Made by a program: the position numbers and the translations under genes. The notes below the pieces were generated by a model. The model worked only from the letters and a program-made list of their open reading frames with translations, was not told the DNA's origin and did no database searches. Positions 7,478 to 14,860 of a stretch of DNA of 25,783 bases are shown one piece after another (the first letter of the stretch is position 1; every line of letters starts with the position of its first letter). The stretch comes from Spirochaetaceae bacterium (lineage in GTDB: Bacteria > Spirochaetota > Spirochaetia > B11-G9): the NCBI GenBank assembly GCA_030633365.1, contig DAOVSY010000004.1, forward strand, positions 1 to 25,783. Direction: 5' to 3'.

Positions 7478-8629
7478 ATGGATATATTAAACTCCTTATT
7501 AGCTTTCTGGAGCCAGACAGGAATTGTTAATTTTACATGGCAGCAGGCTGTTATGATTTTTATAGGTATTTTATTAGTCTATCTGGCAATTAAAAAAGGA
7601 TTTGAACCACTGCTTCTCCTCCCTATTGGGTTTGGTGCAATCCTCGCCAATATACCAATAGCACATATTGCAGGGCCTGAAGGATTTCTTGGAATAATCT
7701 CAAGCTTTGGAATTTCGAACGGGCTGTTTCCTCTGCTCATATTTATGGGTGTCGGTGCAATGACTGATTTTGGTCCATTACTTGCAAATCCTAAAACGGC
7801 CCTGTTAGGTGCAGCAGCTCAGTTTGGTATTTTTACAACACTGCTGGGGGCTTTGGCTCTTTCTAAATATGCAGGATTCGACTTTGATCTTTACGATGCT
7901 GCAGCAATAGGGATTATTGGTGGTGCAGATGGACCAACCGCTATCTTTGTAGCAAGAAAACTGGCACCAGATCTACTTGGTGCCATTGCTGTGGCAGCTT
8001 ATTCCTATATGGCATTAGTTCCAATAATACAACCGCCTCTTATGAGGCTCTTTACAACAGAGCATGAACGAAAAATTAAAATGGAACAGCTAAGGCATGT
8101 AACTAAAGCGGAAAAAATTATTTTCCCACTTGCTGTATTAGGAATATGTATAATTCTCCTCCCCGAAGCAACACCTCTAATTGGTGCTCTGATGTTTGGG
8201 AACCTGGCAAAAGAAAGTGCTGTTGTAGATAGATTATCCAACACAATGCAAAATGCACTTATGAATATTGTAACAATTCTTCTGGGTCTGGGTGTTGGTT
8301 CAAAACTTGAAGCTTCAAAATTTCTCAAAATAGAAACTCTGGGAATTCTTGTATTAGGACTTGTTGCTTTCTCTATTGGAACCATAAGCGGAATTCTTAT
8401 AGCAAAGCTAATGAATGTTTTTTCGAAGAAACACCCAATTAACCCTCTTATAGGTGCAGCAGGAGTATCAGCAGTCCCTATGGCGGCCAGAGTAGCAAAC
8501 AAGGTTGGTCAGGAAGCCAATAAGCATAACTACCTCCTTATGCATGCAATGGGACCAAACGTTTCCGGTGTAATAGGTTCTGCAGTTGCTGCCGGGGTTC
8601 TAATGGCGGTAGTGCCGCTGTTTGGATAA
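7478..8629 (+). CDS. oadB: Oxaloacetate decarboxylase beta subunit (Na+ pump)
   Basis: The 383-residue polytopic protein matches the beta subunit of the sodium-ion-translocating decarboxylases. It has [13 protein letters not shown] near the N terminus, the G-G-A-D-G-P-T motif with D151 corresponding to the essential Asp of the Na+/H+ path, and a C-terminal [12 protein letters not shown] region. It decarboxylates carboxybiotin on OadA and exports Na+. The methylmalonyl-CoA and glutaconyl-CoA decarboxylase beta subunits are close relatives, but the pyruvate-type carboxyltransferase of the neighbouring alpha chain makes oxaloacetate the likely substrate. AGGGGA at 7466-7471 is the ribosome-binding site. 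A strong terminator follows at 8684-8732. Confidence 0.88.
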   Translation: MDILNSLLAFWSQTGIVNFTWQQAVMIFIGILLVYLAIKKGFEPLLLLPIGFGAILANIPIAHIAGPEGFLGIISSFGISNGLFPLLIFMGVGAMTDFGPLLANPKTALLGAAAQFGIFTTLLGALALSKYAGFDFDLYDAAAIGIIGGADGPTAIFVARKLAPDLLGAIAVAAYSYMALVPIIQPPLMRLFTTEHERKIKMEQLRHVTKAEKIIFPLAVLGICIILLPEATPLIGALMFGNLAKESAVVDRLSNTMQNALMNIVTILLGLGVGSKLEASKFLKIETLGILVLGLVAFSIGTISGILIAKLMNVFSKKHPINPLIGAAGVSAVPMAARVANKVGQEANKHNYLLMHAMGPNVSGVIGSAVAAGVLMAVVPLFG

Positions 8630-8640
8630 GGAAAAATGCT

Positions 8641-8751
8641 CCCTTCGATACATTTTGCTTTTTAGAAAGTTATAGGGAATAACGCAAAACACTCAGGGAG
8701 CGGTATACTAACCGGTTGCTGAGTGTTTTTGCTTGCAAAAATGTATCGAAG
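8641..8751. repeat. Nested palindrome, intact copy related to the IS110 insertion site
   Basis: Outer arms CTTCGATACATTTTGC (8643-8658) and GCAAAAATGTATCGAAG (8735-8751) pair with one bulged A. Between them sits a second palindrome with arms at 8684-8696 and 8719-8732. The left outer arm with its flank (8641-8659) matches 25335-25353 at 18 of 19 bases, and the inner palindrome matches 25392-25441. It therefore looks like a dispersed element, here in uninterrupted form. Confidence 0.65.
8684..8732. terminator. Bidirectional intrinsic terminator between oadB and the mini-thioredoxin
   Basis: CACTCAG (8690-8696) and CTGAGTG (8719-8725) form the stem, with CGGT/ACCG continuing inside. TTTTT follows on the plus strand, and AAAA precedes it, giving a U-run on the minus strand. 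The genes on both sides converge here, which fits a terminator used in both directions. Confidence 0.7.
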
Positions 8752-8768
8752 CACCGGTTGCTATGAAC

Positions 8769-8996
8769 TTAAAAAAATTTCTTGATTTCGTTTGCCTTAA
8801 GGATCTTACCACTGGATTTAACAATGCCATCAATAACCAGGGCAGGTGTTCTTGTTACCCCATAGTTCATAATTTCAGTCATATCACTTACTTTTGCAAT
8901 TTCTGCATCTATACCTGCTTCTTTCACTGCAGCTTTTGCATTATTTTCGAGCTTCTCACAGGAAGGGCATCCCATTCCTAAAATTTCAATTTTCAA
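8769..8996 (-). CDS. Small CxxC thioredoxin-like redox protein
   Basis: The 75-residue protein has the fold pattern of the small archaeal-type thioredoxin / redox-active disulfide protein 2 family. It has a beta strand, then G-C10-P-S-C13, a helix, and a cis-Pro region T-R-T-P-A-L-V-I-D-G. It begins with a TTG codon: AAGGAG lies six bases upstream and there is no other start at that position. It follows the permease gene by 39 nt, and such pairs are common in ArsR-controlled arsenic or thiol-stress operons. There the CxxC protein may reduce or deliver the permease substrate. The partner and substrate are inferred from context only. Confidence 0.8.
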   Translation of the reverse strand: MKIEILGMGCPSCEKLENNAKAAVKEAGIDAEIAKVSDMTEIMNYGVTRTPALVIDGIVKSSGKILKANEIKKFF

Positions 8997-9035
8997 ACTA
9001 TTCTCCTTGTATACTTATATTATTAATTTTTTCTT

Positions 9036-10025
9036 CTAGAAAATCATATTTAAAATCCATCCGGACATCGTAAAAAATACCAAAAGGATAATAAAAAATA
9101 TTAATAAAAGCTTTGGCTTCATAACCTGTTTAAGCATCATAAATTCAGGAAAACTGGCTGCGACTACACTCATCATGAAGGCCATTGCTGTTCCTACAGG
9201 CAAGCCCTGTCTAATAAGTGTTTCTATAACTGGTATTACTCCGCTTGCATTTGCATATAAAGGAATACCCAATATAACAGCAATTGGAACACTCCACCAT
9301 TGACCTGTGCCCAAATGGTCTAATATCCAGTTATCAGGTATAAAACCATGCATCAATGCTCCAAGACCCACACCTACAAGAACCCAGATCCATACCCTTG
9401 AAAAAATAGTCTTTAATTCATTTACTGCAAAATCATGTCTAAATTTTAAACCTTCTGTTGTCTCTGCAATATCTGCTCCAACAAACTTTCCATCTTCTGA
9501 AGTTGATCGCATTTTTGCCTGCTGTCCTATATCTGTAAGATATTTATCAGCTTTAATTAGATCTATAATTAAACCACCAATTATACCGGAACCTATTCCA
9601 ATAACTACATAAATTATCATAAATCTAATACCCAGCATTGATCCTAAAAGGATTATTGCCACTTCATTTATTATAGGAGATGTAATAAGAAAAGCCATTG
9701 TTATTCCCAGTGGTATTCCAGCACTGGTAAACCCTAAAAACAAAGGAATGCTGGAACAGGAACAAAATGGCGTTATTGCACCAAAACCGGATGCAATAAA
9801 ATAACCAGCCCACCTACCTCTTTTTTCCAGATAGTTCTTAATTTTATCTGTATTAAGCCCTGCCCGTAAAACAGAAATTAAGTAGATCATAATTATAAGT
9901 AGAATATATATCTTGGAAACATCTTCAATAAAAAAATGAAGGGATTCTGTCAGATGTCTACCGGCAGTTAATCCCATCAAGCTATAAACAATAAAATCTG
10001 CAAATTTAGTAAAAATTATCAACAT
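9036..10025 (-). CDS. UPF0718/YraQ-type permease (ArsP-like)
   Basis: The protein has about eight to ten membrane helices and the hallmark P-F-C-S-C-S-S-I-P-L-F in an early helix, followed by a large cytoplasmic loop rich in charged residues and a second transmembrane half. This is the DUF318/UPF0718 permease family, which includes the methylarsenite exporter ArsP. An open frame extends upstream to 10088, but the start at 10025 (329 residues) is preferred. The extension would cover the promoter (-35 at 10083-10088, -10 at 10060-10065) and the operator, and would leave only 23 nt to the divergent arsR. The CxxC protein downstream and the ArsR regulator upstream argue for export of a thiophilic metalloid, most likely an arsenical. 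Confidence 0.78.
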   Translation of the reverse strand: MLIIFTKFADFIVYSLMGLTAGRHLTESLHFFIEDVSKIYILLIIMIYLISVLRAGLNTDKIKNYLEKRGRWAGYFIASGFGAITPFCSCSSIPLFLGFTSAGIPLGITMAFLITSPIINEVAIILLGSMLGIRFMIIYVVIGIGSGIIGGLIIDLIKADKYLTDIGQQAKMRSTSEDGKFVGADIAETTEGLKFRHDFAVNELKTIFSRVWIWVLVGVGLGALMHGFIPDNWILDHLGTGQWWSVPIAVILGIPLYANASGVIPVIETLIRQGLPVGTAMAFMMSVVAASFPEFMMLKQVMKPKLLLIFFIILLVFFTMSGWILNMIF

Positions 10026-10039
10026 ATATATCACAGCCT

Positions 10040-10065
10040 TATATTTAGTTATATAGCTAAATATA
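10040..10065. promoter_or_regulatory. 26-bp palindromic operator for the ArsR regulator
   Basis: The half-sites TATATTTAGTTAT and ATAGCTAAATATA match as reverse complements at 12 of 13 positions. The site overlaps the -10 (10060-10065) and start point of the permease promoter. It also covers the place of a -35 for arsR. Long AT-rich palindromes of this kind are standard ArsR/SmtB binding sites. Confidence 0.7.
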
Positions 10066-10088
10066 GTATAATATAATTGATTAATCAA
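10060..10088 (-). promoter_or_regulatory. Permease promoter
   Basis: Read on the minus strand, TTGATT (10083-10088), a 17-nt spacer and TATATT (10060-10065) form a good sigma70-type promoter. Transcription would begin near 10053, the centre of the palindrome, giving a leader of about 28 nt. Confidence 0.6.
10067..10077 (+). promoter_or_regulatory. Overlapping -10 boxes for arsR
   Basis: TATAAT occurs at 10067-10072 and again at 10072-10077. A weak TTTAGT at 10044-10049 is the best -35, and it lies in the operator. This implies autoregulation. Confidence 0.5.
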
Positions 10089-10111
10089 GGCTTAAATTAT
10101 ATGTTTGTTAT

Positions 10112-10453
10112 ATGGAAAAGATAATACAAAAGTTTAAAGCGATGGGTGATGAAAACAGATTTAGAATTCTTATGCTGCTTCTGGAAAGACCTCTTTGTGT
10201 ATGCGAGCTTCTCGAAGTCCTGGATATCAAAGGAGGAACATTGTCGGCCCATCTTAAAATACTTAAAAATGTAGATCTCATAAGTCATAAAAAAGAAGGT
10301 CGATGGATTATTTATTCTATTTCTTCTAACGATAATAAAAAATATTTGGAAAAAATTGAACAGGAATTGGAAGATAACAAAATAATACAAAATGATAAAA
10401 TGAAAATTGGAAAGATCAGCAGAGAAATTTGTTCAACCAGAAATAGATTGTAG
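10112..10453 (+). CDS. arsR: ArsR-family metalloregulatory repressor
   Basis: The 113-residue winged-helix protein has the ArsR layout. Helices around K-A-M-G-D-E-N-R-F-R-I-L precede the motif L-C29-V-C31-E-L-L, then a recognition helix in T-L-S-A-H-L-K-I-L and a wing with E-G-R-W-I-I-Y-S. The C-x-C-E/D-L pair at the start of the DNA-binding helix is the As(III)/Sb(III) site of E. coli-type ArsR. A third cysteine is available near the C terminus (I-C-S-T). It faces the permease gene across the palindromic operator and probably represses both. The stop codon TAG is part of a REP-like palindrome that abuts the gene, so the last residues may have been altered by its arrival. Confidence 0.85.
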   Translation: MEKIIQKFKAMGDENRFRILMLLLERPLCVCELLEVLDIKGGTLSAHLKILKNVDLISHKKEGRWIIYSISSNDNKKYLEKIEQELEDNKIIQNDKMKIGKISREICSTRNRL

Positions 10454-10477
10454 AGACGCACGGCCGTGCGCCTGTAC
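10450..10477. repeat. REP-like palindrome 1 (supplies the arsR stop codon)
   Basis: GTAGAGACGCACGG pairs with CCGTGCGCCTGTAC at 12 of 14 positions. It lies between the convergent arsR and slyD genes, and the TAG in its left end is the arsR stop. It shares the GTAG-AGACGC start with the other palindromes described in this window. Confidence 0.65.
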
Positions 10478-10516
10478 GGTCTATTTTAATGATATTTGTA
10501 CTATCCCTACTGTAGG

Positions 10517-11005
10517 TTAGTGATCGCAATGCTCATGATCTCCATGATCATGTCCCCAATGCTCAATTTCCCATTCTTCAGCCATTCTTACATCCAGAAT
10601 TTTTGCCTGCACTTTAAGAGTTTCACCGGCCAGAGGGTGATTTTTATCAACCAGGACCTTATCTCCCCGTAATTCCAGTATAGTAATTATATTAGCACCA
10701 TCTTCATCTTCAACATCAAATTCCATATCCTTTTCAAGGATGGTGTCTTCAGGAAATATACTTTTTTCTACTTCAAATATAAAATCATCATTTTTTATTC
10801 CAAATCCATCTTCAGGAGGTACAACAATATCAATGCTCTCTCCTTTTTCCAAACCTGAAAGGGCTTTTTCCACCCCTGGAAGCATTTCACCAATACCATG
10901 CAGATAATCATACTCTCCATCAATTTTGGAACTCTCCAGAACTTCTCCTGAATGATCCATCATTACATATTCCAATGTTACAATTGAATTCTTAATTATT
11001 TTCAT
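10517..11005 (-). CDS. slyD: SlyD-type FKBP peptidyl-prolyl isomerase
   Basis: The 162-residue protein starts with the FKBP strand pattern (V-T-L-E-Y-V-M-M-D...G-E-V-L-E-S-S). It has G-M/I-G-E-M-L-P-G-V-E-K-A-L-x-G-L-x-x-G-E, the insert-in-flap chaperone domain, and D-x-N-H-P-L-A-G-E-T-L. It ends in a His-rich tail with at least five His in the last 15 residues, which in SlyD binds nickel and other divalent metals. It acts in the cytoplasm as a prolyl isomerase and chaperone. It lies 13 nt downstream of the sensor-like gene at 11019-12314, so the two are probably co-transcribed. Confidence 0.88.
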   Translation of the reverse strand: MKIIKNSIVTLEYVMMDHSGEVLESSKIDGEYDYLHGIGEMLPGVEKALSGLEKGESIDIVVPPEDGFGIKNDDFIFEVEKSIFPEDTILEKDMEFDVEDEDGANIITILELRGDKVLVDKNHPLAGETLKVQAKILDVRMAEEWEIEHWGHDHGDHEHCDH

Positions 11006-11018
11006 TTATTATCCCCAT

Positions 11019-12314
11019 TTATAATTCTTCAACAGAATGCTGCTCATTTGCCCTTACAATCTTCCTGGCAAGCAACTTGGAGAGGAATATACCATAGTGA
11101 GGGTACTTCTTCATTACCTGAACAAAGGATTTTCTGGATATTTTAATTAATTTACCTGTCTCTTCTGATACTACTGCTGCACTCCTGCGATTATTTAAAA
11201 GAAATGCCATTTCTCCCATAAATAAATCTACCGGACTTAGAGAGCCTACTTCTTTTTTATTATGCAAAACTTTATATCTTCCACTTGCAATATAATACAG
11301 AAAATTACCCTTTTCTCCCTCCTGAAAAACAACATCTCCTTTTTTAGGATATATTACTTCAGCTTCTGAAAAACCTTCCGGAGTTTTCCTGATTATAGAT
11401 TCATCATGCTTTATTATAGTTTTTACTTCATTCCCAATGTCATTGTACTCTAAAGATTCTGTAAATGCTTCTGCCATTATAATCCCACGACCATGCTGAG
11501 ATAGAGGATTATCTTCCTTTACCTGCTGTTTAATTTTTGAGATATCAAACCCTTCTCCTTCATCACGAATATTAAAAATTGTTCGATCAAGAGAGGAGTC
11601 CCACTCAAAATGAACCCTTTTTGCTGAAATAACCGGATCCAGACATTTTTCTGCAACAAGATCGATTACACTTCTGCCACTCTGAAGAAACTCTGTTTTT
11701 TCATCAAAACTAATACCACAATGTCCATGCTCAATTCCATTTACAATTAGCTCAGATAGAGCCAGCTGCAGATGCATCTTATTTTCAGGCTTCAAATAAC
11801 CTTTCTGAACTAAATTTGTAATTGCAATACCAGCATAAATTGATACAGCCAATATATCATTATCTATTGAAAATGACCCTGAAGAATGTTCCATAAAATG
11901 ACTGTACAGATCCTTCTGATATATTAATTGCCAGTTATCTGCAATTATTTTAACACTTTTAACTATATGACTATCAATTCTGGAGTAATCAAGCATTACA
12001 AGAACATTAAGATCCTTCATCTCCTCCATTAACTCCTGCTCATTCTGAGTTGATCCATTGTATAAACCAATAATTCCAAAACTATGAAGCCATGAATCCT
12101 TCCGAACCTGGTTGATCATAGATTTATAAGATACTTTTGGATCTCCAAAATTAAGAATAATTATTTCAGGAAGATCGAAATTCAGAGATTCTAAAATCTT
12201 CTTTTCACTGGCCATCATGACCATCGGGAAATCGAAACATTTTTCCCTTCTAAAAGCATTTTCTATTTTAGATTTAATTTCCTGATCTGAATTTACTAGT
12301 ACAATAAAACCCAT
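11019..12314 (-). CDS. Pseudo-receiver / HATPase_c / cyclic-nucleotide-binding regulatory protein
   Basis: Three domains can be seen in 431 residues. Residues 1-125 look like a response-regulator receiver, but N55 stands where the phosphoacceptor Asp is expected (I-I-I-L-N-F-G-D) and the conserved Lys region is not evident. Residues 150-305 are an RsbW-like ATPase with an N-box (S-E-L-I-V-N192), a G1 box D251-x-G253-x-G255 and H274-G-R-G. Residues 320-425 are a cNMP-binding domain with F-M-G-E-M-A-F-L-x4-R-S-A-A, close to the phosphate-binding cassette. Anti-sigma-type ATPases phosphorylate partner proteins, so the protein may pass a cyclic-nucleotide or partner signal to such a target. No partner is encoded nearby. 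AGGGAG at 12324-12329 serves the ATG. Confidence 0.72.
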   Translation of the reverse strand: MGFIVLVNSDQEIKSKIENAFRREKCFDFPMVMMASEKKILESLNFDLPEIIILNFGDPKVSYKSMINQVRKDSWLHSFGIIGLYNGSTQNEQELMEEMKDLNVLVMLDYSRIDSHIVKSVKIIADNWQLIYQKDLYSHFMEHSSGSFSIDNDILAVSIYAGIAITNLVQKGYLKPENKMHLQLALSELIVNGIEHGHCGISFDEKTEFLQSGRSVIDLVAEKCLDPVISAKRVHFEWDSSLDRTIFNIRDEGEGFDISKIKQQVKEDNPLSQHGRGIIMAEAFTESLEYNDIGNEVKTIIKHDESIIRKTPEGFSEAEVIYPKKGDVVFQEGEKGNFLYYIASGRYKVLHNKKEVGSLSPVDLFMGEMAFLLNNRRSAAVVSEETGKLIKISRKSFVQVMKKYPHYGIFLSKLLARKIVRANEQHSVEEL

Positions 12315-12329
12315 TTCTATAATCTCCCT

Positions 12330-12363
12330 AAAAAAAAAGCCGAACCCTTATTCTAGGTTCGGC
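12330..12363 (-). terminator. Rho-independent terminator of asd
   Basis: GCCGAACC (12339-12346) and GGTTCGGC (12356-12363) form a perfect 8-bp GC-rich stem with a 9-nt loop. Nine A residues (12330-12338) follow on the reading side, giving a U9 tail on the minus-strand transcript from asd. Its tail ends 15 nt before the next gene start. Confidence 0.88.
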
Positions 12364-12399
12364 AATTTTCACTTTAATCCGTAGAATTTAATTAGAGGA

Positions 12400-13455
12400 T
12401 CATTTATCCAGATATTTAGAAACGAAAGCTTCTGCATTCTGAATAGAACCTCCGGCAGCACCTTTAACAACATTATTAACAAGAAGAGCAAACCCAATTC
12501 TGTTACCCTGTTTTTTTAATCGTCCTGTAAAAACTGTCATTCCTGCAGGACTTCCATAAAAAGCCTGTTTTGTCTGGGGAAGATTTTCCTGAGGATCATA
12601 CTCTATAGGAAGAAGTGGTGTTGATGGTAAGTGATCAATACCGGATGCAGAATCATTCCATGCTTTTATAACATCATCGAGCTCAACAATCTGATCAAAT
12701 TCAACCCACACTGTTTCCAAATGACCAAACATTATAGGAACCCTTACACAAAAAGGAAAAATCTCTGTCTCTACAGAGAGAATCTTTTTAAATTCAATAA
12801 TCATCTTCTCTTCTTCAGTTCCAATATATGGAATAACATTATTAGTAATATCCAATGCTGACAGACCTGGATGCCCAGCCCCACTTACAGACTGATATGT
12901 AGAAACTGAAAGATCCTTTATTCCAAATTTCTTTAAAGGAGCCATTGCAACAGCTAAACCTGTAGTTGAACAATTAGCATTTGTAACTATAAAACCTTTT
13001 TCCGGATACCCCTGTTTTTCAATCCAGCTTAAAGCTTCCATATTTGCTTCAGGAATCATAATTGGAACATCTTCCTCATATCGCATTGCTGCAGCATTAG
13101 AAAAAACTGCAAACCCTGCTTCTATTAAAGACGGTTCAATTTTTTCAGCAACAGGATTTGGAAGGGCTGAAAAAATAATCTGAATACCCTCTGCTTTCAT
13201 AGCATCAATATCAAAACTGGAAATAGTTATATCCTGTATATTTTTTGGTATTTCCATTGGAAGAATCCAATGTACATCACTACCATATTTTTTTCCTACT
13301 CTGGATTCGGATGCACTGACCCGTGTAATTTCAAACCAGGGATGATCGGATAACATCCACATAAATACCTGACCAACGGCGCCTGTAGCCCCCAAAAGTG
13401 CTGTCTTAATTTTTACATCTCTCTTAAACTCATCTTTTCTGGGATTACTTATCAT
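12400..13455 (-). CDS. asd: Aspartate-semialdehyde dehydrogenase
   Basis: This enzyme reduces aspartyl phosphate to aspartate semialdehyde, the branch point to lysine/diaminopimelate, threonine and methionine. The N terminus has the NADP-binding L-L-G-A-T-G-A-V-G-Q motif. The catalytic cysteine is C162 in T-N-A-N-C-S-T-T-G, and S-V-S-G-A-G-H-P-G and the later E-x-x-x-F-P-F-C-V-R-V-P region with its His follow. The 351-residue length and the M-I-P-E-A-N segment fit the archaeal/eukaryotic-type Asd subfamily rather than the E. coli type. AAAGGAG lies six bases before the ATG. A promoter with a perfect TTGACA is visible upstream, and a hairpin sits in the leader. Confidence 0.9.
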   Translation of the reverse strand: MISNPRKDEFKRDVKIKTALLGATGAVGQVFMWMLSDHPWFEITRVSASESRVGKKYGSDVHWILPMEIPKNIQDITISSFDIDAMKAEGIQIIFSALPNPVAEKIEPSLIEAGFAVFSNAAAMRYEEDVPIMIPEANMEALSWIEKQGYPEKGFIVTNANCSTTGLAVAMAPLKKFGIKDLSVSTYQSVSGAGHPGLSALDITNNVIPYIGTEEEKMIIEFKKILSVETEIFPFCVRVPIMFGHLETVWVEFDQIVELDDVIKAWNDSASGIDHLPSTPLLPIEYDPQENLPQTKQAFYGSPAGMTVFTGRLKKQGNRIGFALLVNNVVKGAAGGSIQNAEAFVSKYLDK

Positions 13456-13480
13456 GAAATACTCCTTTATAACTCAAACA

Positions 13481-13503
13481 GGTCCCCGACACTTCGTGTC
13501 ACC
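13481..13503 (-). promoter_or_regulatory. Hairpin in the asd leader
   Basis: GACAC/GTGTC (13488-13492 and 13496-13500) close on a TTC loop. GGT/ACC outside them can extend the stem across a 4-nt bulge. It lies about 15 nt upstream of the asd Shine-Dalgarno sequence. It could be a REP-like remnant or a leader regulatory hairpin. Confidence 0.45.
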
Positions 13504-13534
13504 CGTTTTATCTTTCCTGAGAATTAGTTTGGAC

Positions 13535-13565
13535 TTAATATGATTAACGAACTGGATTATGTCAA
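13535..13565 (-). promoter_or_regulatory. Promoter of asd
   Basis: On the minus strand TTGACA (13560-13565) is perfect. TATTAA (13535-13540) is 19 nt away, or ATATTA at 18. The leader would be about 75 nt and would contain the GACAC/GTGTC hairpin. Confidence 0.5.
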
Positions 13566-13635
13566 GAGTAATTATACATTATGTAGTTATTTTGTACTTT
13601 TTATTATCATACAAACAATATGTTATAAATTCTAA

Positions 13636-13848
13636 TCAAGCCATTTGCATCTGAGCCTGACTTACTTCACTCATATAACCTGTTCTAACACAAAGTTCCA
13701 AAAGATGTTTACTTAACATTTCGGTTTTTTCTTTTGTAACAGATTCTGTGGTTTTTGTTATTACAACCTTATAAGAATCATCAAATTCTTCTACCAAACT
13801 TACATATGTTGTATAGTCTTCATTTCCCTGTATTCTATAATCTTTCAT
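13636..13848 (-). CDS. Small hypothetical protein (70 aa)
   Basis: I do not recognise this protein. It is hydrophilic, with a beta-rich N-terminal half (Y-T-T-Y-V-S-L-V-E-E-F, S-Y-K-V-V-I-T-K-T-T) and a helical second half ending in a Met/Gln-rich stretch. There is no signal peptide or membrane segment. A good GGAGG six bases before the ATG and a promoter (TTGATG, 16 nt, TATATG at 13866-13893) argue that it is a real monocistronic gene. Confidence 0.65.
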   Translation of the reverse strand: MKDYRIQGNEDYTTYVSLVEEFDDSYKVVITKTTESVTKEKTEMLSKHLLELCVRTGYMSEVSQAQMQMA

Positions 13849-13865
13849 TTGAACCTCCGTCTAAA

Positions 13866-13893
13866 CATATATAATAAATATCGGAGTCATCAA
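13866..13893 (-). promoter_or_regulatory. Promoter of the 70-aa gene
   Basis: On the minus strand TTGATG (13888-13893), a 16-nt spacer and TATATG (13866-13871) point to a start about 10 nt upstream of the ATG, just before the GGAGG. Confidence 0.45.
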
Positions 13894-13969
13894 ATCTTAC
13901 TTTAGGACTATGATTATAGGATTCTTTTTTTAAGAAAATATTTTCAATTCGTTGTTAAATAAAATAATT

Positions 13970-14860
13970 CTAAACAAGTAAATCTGCTGCAGATGCATTC
14001 GATAATACCTGCTCAGGATTTTTACTGCCCGGAATAACAGCTGTTACAGCACTGTTCCTAAGACACCAGGATAAAGCCCAGGGTGCCATAGCCACACCTT
14101 CAGGAACTTCTTCCTTACTTATTTTATCTACTTCTTTAAGACGATCCTGGGTTGCCTGATTTGCCCTTGTGGCTCTAACATTCTCACCTGTAAACTTATG
14201 GCCTGGTTTATATTTACCACTTAAAAGCCCACTGGCTAAAGGAACTCTGGCAAATACACCTAAACTATCTGTTTCACACCGGGGTAAAACATCTGCTTCA
14301 GGTTCCCTATCAAGACGGTTATATACAACCTGAATAGTTTCTGCTCCAATGTCTTTTGCTCTTGCAGTCTGAAATAGATTATCATTGCCGCTAATGGATA
14401 AACCAAGATGCCTTATTTTCCCTTTATCTTTCTGTTTCTGAAGAACTTCCCATAAATCCTCTGTTTGAAACTCATCATCCAGTCCGGAATGCATCTGATA
14501 AATATCAATATAATCAGTTTTAAGATTTCTTAAAGATTCATCAAGCTGTTTTACTACATCCTCCGGATCAAAATGTCTTGTTCTATCCATAAACCCATGA
14601 TAATGGTGTCCAAATTTTGTTGCAACTATCCACTTATCCCGGTTATTCTTTATCGAAATTCCTATTAAAGATTCCGAAAGATGATCTCCATAACATTCAG
14701 CAGTATCAATTAAATTTATTCCAGCATCTTTTGCAGTACCAATAATTGCATCAACTTCGGCTTGAGTAAAATCTTTTCCCCATTCTCCACCAAACTGCCA
14801 GGTTCCAAGACCTATAACACTAACTTCAAGACCTGTACTACCAAGGGTTCTGTATTTCAT
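13970..14860 (-). CDS. Aldo/keto reductase
   Basis: The protein begins M-K-Y-R-T-L-G-S-T-G-L-E-V-S and has the full catalytic tetrad of the family: D52, Y57, K82 and H124. The G-L-G-T-W segment and the C-terminal A-V-I-P-G-S-K-N-P-E-Q NADP-binding motif are present. It is a (beta/alpha)8 NADPH-dependent reductase of aldehydes or ketones with unknown substrate, and the sequence type is close to the YajO/Tas-like group. An open frame extends 16 codons further upstream, but GGAGGAA before Met 14860 and the standard family N terminus fix this start at 296 residues. It stands alone, about 120 nt upstream of the 70-aa gene's promoter region. Confidence 0.87.
   Translation of the reverse strand: MKYRTLGSTGLEVSVIGLGTWQFGGEWGKDFTQAEVDAIIGTAKDAGINLIDTAECYGDHLSESLIGISIKNNRDKWIVATKFGHHYHGFMDRTRHFDPEDVVKQLDESLRNLKTDYIDIYQMHSGLDDEFQTEDLWEVLQKQKDKGKIRHLGLSISGNDNLFQTARAKDIGAETIQVVYNRLDREPEADVLPRCETDSLGVFARVPLASGLLSGKYKPGHKFTGENVRATRANQATQDRLKEVDKISKEEVPEGVAMAPWALSWCLRNSAVTAVIPGSKNPEQVLSNASAADLLV

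Noticed and set aside
8005..8502. Long open frame on the minus strand opposite oadB
   Set aside because: It lies wholly within oadB and has low-complexity residues and no Shine-Dalgarno sequence. It mirrors the codon bias of the real gene.
10097..10390. Minus-strand open frame opposite arsR
   Set aside because: It lies within arsR, which has clear ArsR motifs, and its product is a Phe-rich antisense translation without family features.
13481..13565. Riboswitch in the asd leader
   Set aside because: The leader is about 75 nt with one small hairpin, which is too short for a lysine or SAM riboswitch, and no known core is visible.
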